DNA of 64,000 bases from Cynocephalus volans (lineage: Eukaryota > Chordata > Mammalia > Dermoptera > Cynocephalidae). Of this stretch, positions 11,523 to 24,858 are shown piece after piece; within the stretch, counting starts at the first letter, position 1; the number at the start of each line of letters is the position of its first letter. The stretch spans positions 152,879,490 through 152,943,489 of the forward strand of contig NC_084462.1 of assembly GCF_027409185.1 (NCBI RefSeq), given 5' to 3'. A program made the position numbers and the translations under genes. The notes under the pieces are model-generated. The model was given only the letters and a program-made list of their open reading frames with translations. It was not told the DNA's origin and ran no database searches.

Positions 11523-14039
11523 CTGTTGTAATATCCACTTTTCTTTCTTTGCCTCTTACCCTCTTGTAATTGGCCATCTTTAACTTTAACATCATTTCTT
11601 TAGGTATCACACTTAACTTATTTGTACTAAAGTGACAGCTTTAACGCTCTGATATATTCTCAATTTTGCTATTAAGAGCTGTTCTTCAAGTTCTAGTCTG
11701 TTAAATGAGTATCATTAAATAGTTGTTATAAGTTTTTGTGGATTATTTCGTATTAACACATAGAACATCAGGGAACATCATATAGCTAAGAATATTTCTA
11801 AAAAATCTGTGCTTATTTTGGCTTTTTTTTTTTTTTTTTTTTTTCTTTTTATAAAATCCTTCTGTAAACATAGCAACATTAGGTTTGGGAAAGGTACTAT
11901 GTGAGCCTTTGCAATTCACAGTTCTTTAAGGATAATTATTCTATGTTTCGTTTTTTGATGTGGCAAGGTTTATGTTTCAGTGTGTGGTGAACTCCAGAGT
12001 CAGCAAGTCTGATCTACTCAACCGTGTTGTACTCTATGCTATTAATGATTAATTTCTACCAAAATTAATAGTGAAAGTTTATACATGTATAACAATTTAT
12101 TGTTTAATGCCCTTGTCTTTCATTTTTTTGTAAGTTTACACAAAGTGAATATAATTTATTTGAAGGTAGTTCCACAATTATATATTCCTTTACAGGGAGA
12201 TTTGGGGGCAGTAAATATCTTCTTGTGAAACTAAGTTAGTGATGTGTTTTGCTGTTGTTTTTTAATCTGCTCAGGGCTTACAGTAGCAAGGAAGCCATTA
12301 CGTATTAAGATTTTGCGTGTTTTGCTCCTTTGAAAACAAACATCCTCTCCTTTTTTGGTTGTGATCTCCTGAGTCCCAACACTGTTGAGCTGCATCATGA
12401 TCTGTAAAGCATTTGGGCTTTTGGCAGTACCTGAGCCATCTCAGTTCAGAGGTTTGTGGAAGTTGGTTAAAAGGACATGTGCTTCAACTGCTGCTTCTGC
12501 ACTGTTTTATTTTAAAATCTAGATCGAGTGTCAGAAGGGCATGCTAGCTCAAATGCTCAAATGCTGGACTTTGTTCAAGGTCATCTTTTTAATGTCCAGT
12601 CACTCACATAAAAACGGAGTTTCTTTTGCAGTAAAACTGGTGATGTAGACATTGACTAGTATGGCATTCATCAACCCCTTTAGAAAGTTCCATGTGAGAA
12701 ATTTATTTTAGAATTTGATGCCAGAAATTGTTTTCTGGTAGCTACCAGATGCCTGCCTTTCTGATGATAGGTACATGCTTTTTTGTGTTTTGTTTTATAT
12801 CTGCTGTTTCACCTCAACTCCCAGAACCAAATTTGATGGTGAGCTGCACAGCTTCATTATTACATGTTTTCTTCCACATTCCTCTTTTATTTTCCTGTTG
12901 TGTTTCATTAGCATGATTTTCGTATGTCCTTTATGATTTATGACCCCAAAAAGTTCTTGTTGGGAAAAGATGACTAGTATACATTTATATTTGAGTAAAG
13001 TATCTCTGTTTCCACGCTTTTTTTCCTCAGTTCTAGCTGCATTTCTGACCAGCTTGTATCTTCCTTCAACCTGGATGGCTGTCTAGTTGGCATCTCAAAC
13101 TCATGTAAAAATTGGAGGTTCACCATTTTTCTCCCTTCTTCTTCATTGCTTTCCTTCTGCACATGCCATCATCATTATCAGTCACTTGATTTGAAACATG
13201 GAAACTTTTTTGGTGCTTTCCTCTGTCTCAACCGCCAGTCTGTTGGGAAGGCCTCTCAAGTCTACATTCGAATTGCAGCTAACCTCTGTTCTTTATGCCC
13301 TATTCCCAATTCCATACATAACTTCAGGTCCTCATCGTCTCTTGCCCAAATTCTAGCAATAGGTTTCTTAGTCTTTCATCTGTAGTCTACTCTACTCAAA
13401 ATCCAATCTCTTGTCTTTGCCAGATGAAGTCTTTTATTTAATCCGCTAGAACTGAGGAAAAGCGCGGAAATAGAGGTATTTTATTTGAATATAAATGTAT
13501 ACTAGTCACCTTTTCCCAAAAAGAACTTTTTGAGGTCATAGATCATAAAGGACATATAAAAATCAGTTGAGTCATCTGAGAATCAGATGCTGAGTCAGTA
13601 TAGGCTGTACGTGGTTGGTTAGGGAATTGGTGGTAGCGCCTGTGAAGGGGAAGGAAGTAGAATTTAACAGAGAAAGGCTTTAGCACACCATGCAGATCTG
13701 AAACCAGAAAAGGAGAGAGGAGAAGAAGCAAGACTGGGCAGGGAGAGCCTCAGACCACAGTGCAGATCTGACAAAGTCTCAGCCAAAGGAGCAAAAATGA
13801 GCATCAGAAAAGCCCCTGGTTGGTAACTATTGATCAGGCCCTATTACACTCTGCTTGCTCAGTTATTGACTAGGAGGTGTCCTGAAATGGTGTGTGGCTC
13901 AGCTTGAAGACAGCAGCAGATCCAAAGGCGTTGAAGCCAAAGACTTTTGGCTAAGTGGATTTCTTGTGGCTGCACTGGTTGCAAGTTCTCCTGGAAGAGA
14001 AACCAGAGTGTCGCAGCTCTATGGCTGCTGTGTATGGAG

Positions 14040-14220
14040 GAGTGCTGCCATGTGCCTGGCATGGTTTTGGGCACTGGAGTGGTAAACAAAATAGCCTCTC
14101 CCCCCCCCCCCCCCGTAGAGCTTGCATTCTAGGGGAGGGAAACAGGCAATAAACAAAGAAATCAGTCAAAAGCATATATGGGCTTATTGTAAAAATTAAT
14201 AATACAGAAGTACAGAAAGG
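14040..14220 (-). repeat. L2-like 3' end remnant with poly(C)
   Basis: ATGTGCCTGGCATGGTTTTG, GTGGTAAACAAAATAG and GAGCTTGCATTCTAGGGGAG follow the order of a common antisense L2-derived repeat. A run of about 18 C (14098-14115) sits inside it. Confidence 0.5.
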
Positions 14221-14356
14221 AAGCCCTCCCCTAATTTCAATAATTTTGCTTGTTTTTCCTACATTTTTCTTATACACACACAAAAATTTATTATTCTGTT
14301 TACTATTGACAAGAGTGCCCTTAATATTTTTAAAGTAGTTTTAAAAATCAAAATAA

Positions 14357-14460
14357 GGGGCTGTCTGGTTAGCTCAATTGGTTAGAGCGCCACCTTGTAA
14401 CACCAAGGTCAAGGGTTCAGATCCCTGTACCAGCCAGCTGCCAAAAAAAAGAAAAGATAA
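14357..14460 (+). repeat. tRNA-Ile-like SINE, monomeric (CYN-type)
   Basis: Starts GGGGCTGTCTGGTTAGCTCA with an A-box (TAGCTCAATTGG) and a B-box-like GGTTCAGATCC near 14414. It ends in an A-rich tail. AACACCAAGGTC in the anticodon arm resembles tRNA-Ile. It is not a functional tRNA because the acceptor stem and anticodon loop are degraded. Confidence 0.8.
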
Positions 14461-14640
14461 CTTCACATTCATTCATTCATTTATTCATGTGTTTAGTCAT
14501 TCAGATAATATTTAGTATCTCCTTTGTGTCAGATACAGTGCCTGGAGGAGAACAAAAGCAGATACACCTCTGCCTTCATGGTATTTACAGTCTGCAGTTA
14601 GTGCTATTAAGACCAATGAGAAGCTAGTGAACCTTATTTT
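14461..14640 (-). repeat. L2-like 3' end remnant
   Basis: CATTCATTCATTTATTCATG then TTGTGTCAGATACAGTGCCT and TCATGGTATTTACAGTCTGC follow the antisense L2 3' end. It directly abuts the SINE tail. Confidence 0.5.
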
Positions 14641-15089
14641 TTTTTCTGATTAAAAATTTTTACAATCTCTTTACTCCCTCTATCTAGAACTCCATTTGGA
14701 TGGACAGTGGAAGATTTATCCTCCATTTTTTCATTTTGTAATTTCAATTTCTTTATATTTTTGTTCTATACTCACCCATTTTGTCTTCTGTACAAGGAGT
14801 TGGTATGTAGCTCTGTTCTATTATTCAGTCTTTTCACTGAATTTTATTTTTAGCAACCATATTTTTAATCCCCAGGAAGTCATTGTTTTGGTTTCCCTGC
14901 AGTTATATTTCATAATAGCTTTCCCTTATAAAGCCTGTTTCTCTATTGGTATTAATTACAATGTTTTTTCTAAGTTCTTTTTCTTGAATGACCTGTATCT
15001 TCTTTGTTGTATATTCTGCTTTTCTTGTTTTTTCCTTCTTCATGGTATTGCTTTTCCCTTAGTTGCCCATTGATCTTCATCACATTTAT

Positions 15090-15780
15090 GAGTAAAGTCC
15101 AAGCTGAATTAGTGTAGGTGTAGGGGGACCCAAGCCACCTCTGGGTCTCTTTCTCCAGAGGACTGAGTGCTAACAATGGAAAAGTGGTGTCACCTCTCCA
15201 CAGGGAGGTGTCTCCATGGGGTGAGAGACAGCGAACAGGGTGCAGAATGTTAGAGTTGTCATTCTCCACCCCTGCGTGGAGCCACGTTTCCCTCCCCACA
15301 CCAGTGTGTGCGTTGATGTGACTTTCTTTTTTTTTCTTGCCTGTCTCTAGGGTTGTGAGGCCTTGACAGTCACCCTCCTTCTCAAAGGTGAAAGAAAGTG
15401 AGCCGAGATGCCGGGTACCGTTCAAGCTTTATTAAAGAAAGAAAGCTTCCAGGCTGTACTCAAAATGGAGGACAGCCCGGGGCTGCCCTGAAAATGGGGG
15501 ACAGCAGTAACAATGTGATTGTGAGAGTTTATATTAGCTTTAGGGTGGGAAGTGTATGGGGGGAGGGACCATTAGGTTGATGTAACTGAGTGGAGACCTC
15601 TGCCGATGCAGAAGACGGAAAGTTGTTTCTAAGTCAGGAGGCTTCTCATAAAGGGAAGCGGGGAGGGGCTTGGTGCTGGAGTGGAAGACGAGGCCAATGG
15701 CTATTTTGCACTGGTACTTAATTGTGTGCACAATAGTGCCGGTCACGTCCAAAGTCCATCAAAAGGGGCAGATGCACTCC
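15090..15780 (-). repeat. Antisense endogenous retrovirus LTR (solo or truncated)
   Basis: Read on the minus strand there is a TATA box (AATATAAACTCTC, plus-strand 15528-15535) followed about 95-100 nt later by AATAAAGCTTGAAC (plus-strand 15428-15433). This TATA-to-polyadenylation spacing is typical of the U3/R region of a gammaretrovirus-like LTR. The sequence between them contains two related CCATTTT...CAG repeats. GC content is higher than the surroundings. I see no gag, pol or env frames beside it. The family is not identified and both ends are approximate. Confidence 0.55.
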
Positions 15781-17974
15781 CACCACTGATCCAAGTCACC
15801 CTGGCTCCCCTGCTTCTGCAGGATGCTTTCTATGCTGATAAGAAGTATAGGATTTGTTGAGTTGGGGAGTTATTGTGTCTTGTATTGGTAGCATCAGACA
15901 AAGAAAGTGAAGGGAACGCCCTCTGTGTGCATGGCCTTGTGTATACTCTAGATACCGAATGATATATTGCAGTCCCTTTCCTCTCTTTTCAGGAAATGAG
16001 ACCACAGACAAGTCTGTGTGTGATCATGGTGGTTTTGTGGAAATTAACCAAGACCACCAATTGATCCCCATAGACACACAATGCCATTACTGAGACTGAT
16101 TTTTACTGTTGTAAACTTTAGTAGACACAACTGATGGATGCTAAAATCAGTGGGTGACTGAGAAAAAACAGGAGGAGACGAAGGATTTGCATAACCTCAA
16201 AATATCTTTCTGAAGATGTTCGTAAACCACAGGGGGAAAGATAGTAACTCTACAGCGGAGAAACCTGGCAGACACAGCTTTAACTAAGTGAATCAAAGTC
16301 ACCCTTATGAACCCTCTGAAATGATGCACTGAGGATCCGTCACTTCTGTAGTTCTCTTGACCAAGATGCACAACCTCAGTCCAAACCCAAATTGAGAGAT
16401 AAATACATTTCACAGATGTCAAGGTCATGAAAGACAGACAAGTAAAGAAACTGCATGGGATCCTGAATGAGATTTTGGAACAAAAATGGCATAGTGGGAA
16501 AATCTGGTAAAATTTGAGTAAGATCTTTATTTAGTGAGGTTGTACCAGTGTTGATTTTCTGGTTCTGATAATGATCATTGTACTTTATATAGTTACATAA
16601 GATGTTAACATTGGGGAAGGATGGGAAAGGGCTATATAGAAACTATTTTTGTGACTTTTAAGTCTAAAAGTAGTTAAGATAAATGTATGCCTCATTATAA
16701 CTTCAGACACCCATGAGCACCAAAATTAGGTGCTAAAAAAAATATTTGTTCTGTTGTATCAGTTCCTTTTCCCATCTTCTCATGGAGTTCCCTCCTTTGT
16801 GTGGGGAGGCCGTTCATCTGGGCATCAAAGCAATGAGAGGAGACATCTTTCTAAGTGCTTGGAAGTCACGTCAGGGAGAAGTCCTAGCAGAAGCAACCTC
16901 TTGGACTCAAGTGGAGAGTTAGTCAACAAATGTGTGGGCTGTGCTGAACGTGTGGGACACACCGCATGGTCCTTGCCTTTGTGAGCAGCAGTGACTTCTG
17001 CCTTTACTGAATTTCTAGCTACCTTTGAGGGACTTCCTTCCAAATCCTTTAAGAACATTTTACATAGAAAGACATCTCCCTGCAGTATCCCTGGTAAGAA
17101 TGTATAAAGGGTGTTTTAAATATAAAGGAATTCAATTAGAGACAGGTGTTTCATTGTGCTTTCATTTGGATGTTAAATATGTTTTTTTTTTTTTTTTTTC
17201 ATGAGCTGGCATTCAAATTGGTATTAAAAGTAGAGAGTTGCATTAATTTGCAACCTTTTTACATATTCTTCATAGTCACTGACCATTTGTGAACCAAATG
17301 AATTTTTTATACTTAAAAAATTCTTCCAATTATAAAAGTTGTGTATTTTCGTTATAGAAAAATTATATACTACAGAAAATAACTTAGAAGAAAATTAATT
17401 TTGTCGGTGGACTGGTAATTTTATTTCTCTTCCATATGCTTTAATACTTCACGTTTATTTTTTAAATAAACAGGGATTATTAAATAGGTTTTACATTTTT
17501 TCATGGTTTCATAATTGGCTGTGCCATAATTTATTTAAAGTTTATCAGTTGTTGCAAATTCAGGTTTTCCTGTTCCTGTTTATTACAAATACTGTTCTTG
17601 ACCCCCCCCCCCCCCCCCCGCATTGGCCCCTATGGCAGTTTAGTGAAGCCTATAAACTCTCCTTGGAAATAATGTTTTCAAGTACATAAAATAAAAATAC
17701 AAAGCAAACCAAGCATATTAAAATACATCTGCAAAAGTGTTAAATTTTTGTGACACAGTAATGTATGTGCTTCTTTCTAATTTCAAGAGAAAACAAGATC
17801 TGGCAGCCAGTCTGTTAACTACCATAATTTCAAAGTAGTGATGAGCATAGTTGATTCTTTGACATGCCTGCAACAACTATAATGTGATAAGAAAGTAGCT
17901 GTGATTTCTGTGTGTTGTATGGTGAAAAGGGTGTGATACCTTTCCTTATTTGTCATAGGGGTCTCTGCAGACAC

Positions 17975-18420
17975 TCCCGTAACAAAAGACAGGTTAACAA
18001 GAGAAAAGTATAACAAATTTACTAATTCAGAGTTTTACATGACACCCAAGCCTTCAGAAATAAAGACCCAAAGACCCAAGGGAGAACTGTATTTTTATGG
18101 ATAGTCACGCAGAAGTATGTTTGGGGGACAAAAGGGTGTGATCTACTGGTAATAAATCGGAGGGAACTTAGCAAGGCCTGTTTGTTAGATTCTTTTTGGC
18201 CTCTGTGTGGTATTCCTTCCTCCTAAGTATATGGCAGGACCCCTTCTGGAATGAGGGTCTTGTGATTGACTTTTAGAAATTTTATAAAGGCCAGCTCCTA
18301 CACAGAAAGACAGGGGAAGGTTAGAGTAATATTGCTAGTTTCTGTGGCCTGCCTTGAGGGAGAAAGGGGAGCAAGAGAATAAAGGGCAGGAGAAGGTCAG
18401 AGCAGGACTTTGCTTCTGAG
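17975..18420. repeat. ERVL-like LTR fragment, family uncertain
   Basis: AACAAAAGACAGGTTAACAA, AATAAAGACCCAAAGACCCA and GGCAGGACCCCTTCTGGAAT are phrases I associate with MLT2-type ERVL LTRs. Ends and orientation are not resolved. Confidence 0.4.
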
Positions 18421-20079
18421 GCTTTTCCAGTGTCCCTCAGTTCAAAGTATTCAGCATGCCAAAGAGCCATTCTTTGAGGTATTTTCTGAGCTCCAACAGT
18501 GTCAAAGTCACATGTACAGCTAGTACTACTGTAGTTTGTTGCCTGCATTTATAATTGACAGAAATGCTGAATTTCAGTTAAAGGTAAAAACGGAGATAGA
18601 ATTTTTTTCATTCAAGGTTATGGGCCCTCTAATTTCTATCCAGAGACAAATTTTAAAAGCCCTGGCCTTACATGAACAACCTTGTTATGTAAAATTTTCC
18701 CACATATCTATTTCCATAAGGTGGAGCCCTGTAAATGAAATGGTGTAAACTTTGCAGGAGCCTTGATTTTTATTGCCAAATTACTCTTAAGAAGGCTTAG
18801 ACCAGAAAGGTTCACTGGTATGTTTAAGACTGTGTAGTTTAACATTCTCTTGACAGCTTTGAATATTTACAGTTTTTATTTTTGAACATTTGTTATAGGC
18901 CAACAAAATTAGTGAGGATGAGTTTTAAAAAATTGTTGATCATTTGTCAGACTGATAGCAGCCAATAAAAAAAATCTTATGATTCTGATACTCTTTATCC
19001 TCCATTTATTTCAAACAGGCTTTTCTTTGTATTTTTTTCTTTAATCATTTTGGTACAATTTATTGTCAACATAACTTTATAAGTTTACTATTTACTGGCA
19101 ATCCTATTGGGGGCTGCTTAGTCAGGTGCTGTTTTAAACCCCCAAACTCCATGCAATTTTAGCAAGTAGATCACTGCACTTTTTAAGAATTACCTGTGGG
19201 AAGAAGCATTGGAACATCAGAGTACTGTGTACTTTGCAAATATGGGCAATTACTCTTATGCAACAATAATTATAAGCTTAATACAGTGCTTAATCCTGGC
19301 ATGTGACCAGTCCTGTGTAAAAGTCCTCATCCATTACTCTGACCTGCTTTTGATTATGGTGCCAAGTCTTAGGCTATTTAGTTCTCATGGAACCTCCACC
19401 CTTATAATTAGGGTGATCCCTGTGGGGACCAGTGACAGACCTCTGAGTATTGTGCTTCCCAGAGAGAGAGCCATTTGTCAAACAGTTGGCCTCTTATTAT
19501 CTCTACTTTGACAAACCTGTTGCATTTTAAAAGTAGAATGTATTTCTTTTTTAAAAAATATAATTCTCCAAACTTTTACCTCTTTCTTTTTCGAACCTAG
19601 TTATTAGTCTTTTTTTTTTTTTTTGCAGCTGGTGAGTAGTAATAATAAGATGTAGTAAGATGCATAAAACAAAAACACCTGAATAATTTGAATCCAATAT
19701 TAGAGATAAACAGTTTGGTAGAAACATTTGCCATAGTGAGTAGTCTTCCTAGTTTTATCCAAGTTCGCTAATGAAAATATTGAAGGTCATAGTTCATGTC
19801 ATCAACTGTACTGACATACTTGTAACCAACCAAGTACACTATTTTAAGAAAAGATAGTTTAGAATATTAAAAATAGCAAAATAATTTTAATTCAGGCTAT
19901 TAACGTTGTCAGTGCTTCATTCTTTGATCTTGCTGATATATATTGAAGTCCAAGTCTGTCTGCTTATTGTATCTTTAGCTTCCCCTTTATACATTGACTT
20001 ATGATGTCTTTTCTAGAGGAAATCGAAGAGGTTTCATTTTTCCTTCTGTACAGTCATGTAGAGTAACTCTTAAGATTAC

Positions 20080-20210
20080 AATGTCAACATTTTTGTCACT
20101 TTTACATATATTGCCATATTGCTTTCTAAAATGGTTGGTACCAATCCACAGTGCCACCAGCAGTGTATGGATATATTACAGCTCTACCAAGGGCCAGTTT
20201 TTCATTTCAG
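20080..20210 (-). repeat. Short antisense L1-like fragment
   Basis: CCATATTGCTTTCTAAAATG and CAGTGCCACCAGCAGTGTAT are typical of the antisense 3' part of mammalian L1 ORF2. Diverged and short. Confidence 0.45.
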
Positions 20211-20448
20211 AAATGTTGTAATTTTACAAGTTATTTATAAAAAGTAAAAATGTATGTTTACTTTTCATGATTAACACTCAGTCCAGTTTATGCTGGTGTC
20301 CCTAGGGAAATGCACAACTGAAATATTAATATATAGCCTACAGATATCATGCAAACCCATATAAGCAATCTAAAAATTGCTGGTTGAAGGCTTGTAACTC
20401 TTGTGATTGTATTTTCTTTTTCTCTTTTACAATTAAAATGCCTGGTGT

Positions 20449-20822
20449 CTTAGTCCATTTTCTGTTACTATGATAGAGTAACTGAGACTGAGTAATTTAT
20501 AAAGAAAAGTTTATTTGCCTCATGGATCTGGAGGCTGGGAAGTCCAAGGGCATGGAGGCATGTTCTGGCTAGGGCTTTTGTACTGTGTCATAACAAGGCA
20601 GAAAAGCCAAAGGGCAAGCAAGCATGTATGAAAGGACCCCAAGAGTGAGCCAAGCTCTCCCTTTCCAGAGAACTCACTCACTCCTGCCTAGGGCATCAAT
20701 CCATTCATGAGAACTCTGCCCTCAATACCTAGTCTCCTCTTAAAGGCCCTACCTCTTAATACTGTTAAATTGGCAAGTAAGTTTCCAACATAAGAACTTC
20801 TGAGGTATGTACTCAAACCATA
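20449..20822 (-). repeat. MST-type MaLR LTR, antisense
   Basis: Starts TCTTAGTCCATTTTCTGTTA, then GAGTAATTTATAAAGAAAAG and AACTCACTCACTCCTGCC, and ends ACTCAAACCATAGTA. This is the reverse of the LTR at 11122, so the two are related copies in opposite orientations about 9 kb apart. Confidence 0.8.
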
Positions 20823-21349
20823 GTACCAGGCTTAACATTTTTGCCTTGTGTACATGTGCTCATGTACAACTTATAACCAGGTGATGTGACCGTATCTGAT
20901 CTGATTACTTGGAGCTTTGAACCATTTACTATTTTTTCTTTCTAAGAATGTGAAATTTATAATTTATTGTTGTGACTGTATCAGCCAAAAATATAGCCAT
21001 TTATGTGGAATGTTCGAATGACAGCTGAGCTACTCATTGGCACTTTTGTACCATCCTTGTTAAAACTGAAGAACCAGAACTAATAAGAAAACTATAAACA
21101 TTTGTTTAGGTATTAAATATGAGCAGTTGGGGGGGGGTCAACCATGTATGGATGTGACATTATTATCTCTTCCTTTTTATCTCTCCCTTTCAACACAGTA
21201 AAACCTTGGCTACACAGCACATCAAGGAATAAAGCATTATATGTGACCTGACAAGATAAGTAGTTTATCCCTTTAGGCATCAAATTTTATTTTACTATTT
21301 TTTATTCATAGTAAATTTTTAGGAACTTGTGGGAACATAATGTTATATA

Positions 21350-21429
21350 TGAGGGTCCCTCAAAAAGTTCATGGAAAAATAGAATTAAGAGATAATGCAA
21401 ATTTTTCCACGAACGTTGATGTACCCTCA
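21350..21429. mobile_element. 80-bp mariner-type MITE with TA duplication
   Basis: Left terminus TGAGGGTCCCTCAAAAAGTT and right terminus ending AACGTTGATGTACCCTCA form imperfect inverted repeats of about 30 bp around a short centre. TA dinucleotides flank both ends (21348-21349 and 21430-21431), as expected for Tc1/mariner insertion. The size and layout resemble MADE1-class elements, but the TIR sequence differs from MADE1. Confidence 0.7.
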
Positions 21430-21479
21430 TACAATGGCTAAGAAAATGAGGATTTGAAATAAGTAGTTAAAATAATGTT

Positions 21480-21640
21480 TGAATTCTGGTACTGCTGCGT
21501 ACTACTTGTGGCTAAGTGACTTATCCTCTCTAGATCATAGTTGCCACATCTACAAGAAAGAAGGAAGTACCTATATTTTCATGGTTGATGTGAATAATAG
21601 AGTTCTTGGCAAAGTGCTTTGCTTCACTGCATTACGTTGT
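21480..21640 (+). repeat. MIR SINE remnant
   Basis: GGCTAAGTGACTTATCCTCT followed by AGATCATAGTTGCCACATCT and later GAGTTCTTGGCAAAGTGCTT follows the sense MIR core. Diverged. Confidence 0.5.
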
Positions 21641-22825
21641 GATGCAGCATTGGTTTTTGGCATATAGTACACTGGCTCTAAAATATTATCTTTGGTGATG
21701 TAAACCCATCAGCAGTTTGTTCACCCATCAGCAGTTTTATCTACTTGACTTGAGTTTCCAATTGGTCTTCCCTTCTCTATTTCCTCCTCTGATTTCCCTC
21801 ATCAAAGTCTTCCTTGCCTTCCTTTAACACTTCTCATCCATAACACCCCTGTCCTTATTCTCCTTCCCTTCTCATTTTTCTACCCCAAAAGAGAGACAAA
21901 GCTGATTAGGCCTTTGTCTGGGAGAGCTCCCTGCAGTTGATGGCTGTCTCCACTGCTGAAGAATGGAGGTAGATGGCTGGTAGGAAAAAAAAAAACAAAT
22001 GCTGCATCAAGTCACAAGTATAGAAGCACCGCCCAGTGGCCGGGGCCCTGAGCAGAGGCCCTATAGTCCAGGGAAGTTGCAGGACAGGCAGAGCCAAGAG
22101 TGGCCAGAAGGACCAGCTGAAGATGTCCCTACAAGGCTGTTATTTTAATTTTCAAAAATCTGAATCACTTGTCTTGAACACAGTTCAAGAACTCAAAAAT
22201 TCAATTTCAGATGAATTGCTAAACCAAACACTTCTCTCCCAGAGGGTCTGCCTTAGGATTTTGAATTGAATAAAGTTGTGTTCATGTAGAAAGGATTTTT
22301 TTCTATATCTCCATAATCCTCAGGAGCAGAAAAAATGAACTGAACAGTTGACAAAAACAAGGCTTTTATTTTAAGAATAATTCTTACTAAAGACAGACTT
22401 TTTGAACAAATGGAATCTGATCATGACAGTAGTGAATTTAACACAGAAAACTGGACCAAAATCTCCGTCTATCCTGGTGGAAATGAAATAGATGAAGGCT
22501 GACTATAAATGCTGTTTTGGAAATAAGAGTTAGAGCTCATTTTCGATTAAAAAAAAAAAATTGATGTTTCCACACAAACATATGCGCAAATTCCAAAAGA
22601 TTTTCCCAGCGTTATCAAACCAGAGATAGGTTTGTTGAAAACAGAGTGTGAAGAAAGTGTTTGAAGTTGGTTTATAATTATCACCATCCCCCCAGCTCAG
22701 AAATATACTTCTTTATTGCACAAAAATATAATCGGGTTTTGAGGGTCATGCAAAAAAATGTTTTAAATGATCATTAATTTTACAGTTTTTATTGTTAGCA
22801 AAGTATTCTTCATTTTTAATCTTTA

Positions 22826-22896
22826 ATTTTTTTTTTCCTTCTTTTTTTTGTGGCTAGCTGGTGCTGGGATCCAAACTCTTGACCTTGGTGTTATGT
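22826..22896 (-). repeat. Truncated tRNA-Ile-like SINE, antisense
   Basis: A T-rich tail, then GTGGCTAGCTGGTGCTGGGA and CTTGACCTTGGTGTTAT, the reverse of the SINE B-box and anticodon arm. The copy stops about halfway. Confidence 0.65.
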
Positions 22897-24858
22897 ATTT
22901 TAGTTTATTTTATGTAAGGTTTAGTTTATTTTTAAAATAAATATTTCCGTGTTGACTCTGAGAAGAAAAAGAAAAAAATTAAACAAAACTTTTTATTTTA
23001 TCTGCCATTAATACTAAAATGATTAATATTTATATTTTTATAAATTTACATTTTTTGTTTTGTAATGTTTTTAAATCTTTGTGTTTGAGATATATTAAAT
23101 ATTTGCTTTTACCAATTTGTGTCTTTATGAATTTGTAATACTTTTAAATCAAATATTAGTATTAATATGCAAAGTAGACACTTTCATCTTGCTCCAATAA
23201 GCAATCACTCTTTAAGAAGGTATCTAAGTGACACTTCAGATGAGACCTAAAAGATGAGAGGACTTAGCCAAAGAAAGGGAAGTTGTGGGAAGAATATTCT
23301 AACAGAGTTTTTTGGATGAAAAAGGCATAGTGAGCAACTGAAAGAGAAGTTCAGTGTATTTGGTTCTCAGGGTTTAGAAGGATAGAGATAGGTCTGAGTT
23401 GAGGCTGGAGTGATAGGCTGGTGACAGGTTATGGGGACCTTTGGGAAAGCCATGAAGTGTATCCGAGAACCTTTGGGAAAGCAGAGGAGGATGTTTAGTT
23501 GTGGTTGGTCAGGTTTGCATTTTGGAAGGATCACCTGGCTGCTGTGTGAATGAGTTGGATAAGAGCAAACCAGTAAGAAGACTGTTATAAATATTCAAGC
23601 AAGGGATGACTAGGGTGAATCAGTGGCAGTGGGATGGAGAACAGGTAAATAGATTTGAGGATTGTTTAGGAACTAGAATTCACAGGGCATGGTAGTGGGT
23701 CTGGCAGGAGCAACTGGGCAAATGTGGTGGCAGTTGCTGAAACAGGGACTGCAGGGATAGCTCTATAGGTTTATGGGGGGAAGGTGATGGGTTTGCTTTT
23801 GCGGATGCCCATGGGACAGACAGTTTCATTAGGTAAATGTGAAGATCTAGGGCTTAGAGAAGTCTGGAGTGGACATGTAGACTTTTGAGAATGTCAACAT
23901 GGAGATGGCAATTGAAGTTCTGAGAGCGGATGGAATGTTCAAATGGAAAGAGGAAGGGGAGGTAAGCAACAGCCAGAGGAGTGGAAGGAAAATCATTAGA
24001 GGTGATGTCATTGAAGCAGGAAGTAGGAGTGTTTCTAGAAAAAATGAAATGATCATCTGAATTAGATGTTGTGGAGAATTTGAGCAAGGTAAGGACCACA
24101 AGTATAGTATTTGTTTTAACTTTAAGGTAGTCCTTGGTGATCTGTGCAGTGGAAGTCAGATGATAGTAATTTTGAAGTGAGGAGTTAGATCGCTGTTTCA
24201 AGAAGCTTCCAGTGGAAGAAAGGAAAGAGGAGAGGGAATTCTAGTTCTGGAGGGTAATAAGGAGTTGGGAGTAAGTGTGTATGTAAAGATGGAGACCCGA
24301 GCCTGATTAGATGATGATGGTAATGAGCAAGTAGAAGGGGAGATACTGAAGACAGAGAGGATGATCATGGCATCAGCTTCCCTGGGAAGGAGGAATGAGT
24401 GGCAGCCAGGATGGAGGGGGGGATTAGGTTTTGAACTGTAAGGAAAAGGAAGCATGTCTGAAAACAGGTAAAATTGTGGGAATGATCGTAGATAACAAGG
24501 AACTTTGATTCTGAAATGGCTTCTTTATTTTCTTTGTGATGTAGACAGCATTGTCACTTGCTAAGACTGAGGAGAAGATAGGTGGGGGGAGTTTGAAGGA
24601 GGAGAGAGAATGTTTGCAATGTTTGCTCTGGAGAATCTGACAGAGAGCTGACTAGGGAAAGCTGGAGGATGTGCAGCAGCTCAGGTTGATGATAAATTGA
24701 CAGCAGCCCTGTACCTTCATGAACTTCTCCAGCAGCAGAGAACCGCAATCCCACCTGCCCTTCCTGAGGCACGTGGTGTGTATTTGAAGAGTTTCTAGAG
24801 AGTTGGATTGTGGTTGAGTCCATGAAGTGCAAGGAACCAGAATATAGAGTTATAGTGT

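Noticed and set aside
14357..14440. A functional tRNA-Ile gene
   Set aside because: A and B boxes are present but the stems do not pair and the anticodon loop is degraded. The copy ends in an A-rich tail, as SINEs do.
14970..15425. A 151-residue antisense open frame
   Set aside because: It lies across the antisense LTR region, has no retroviral protein motif, and is low-complexity in part.
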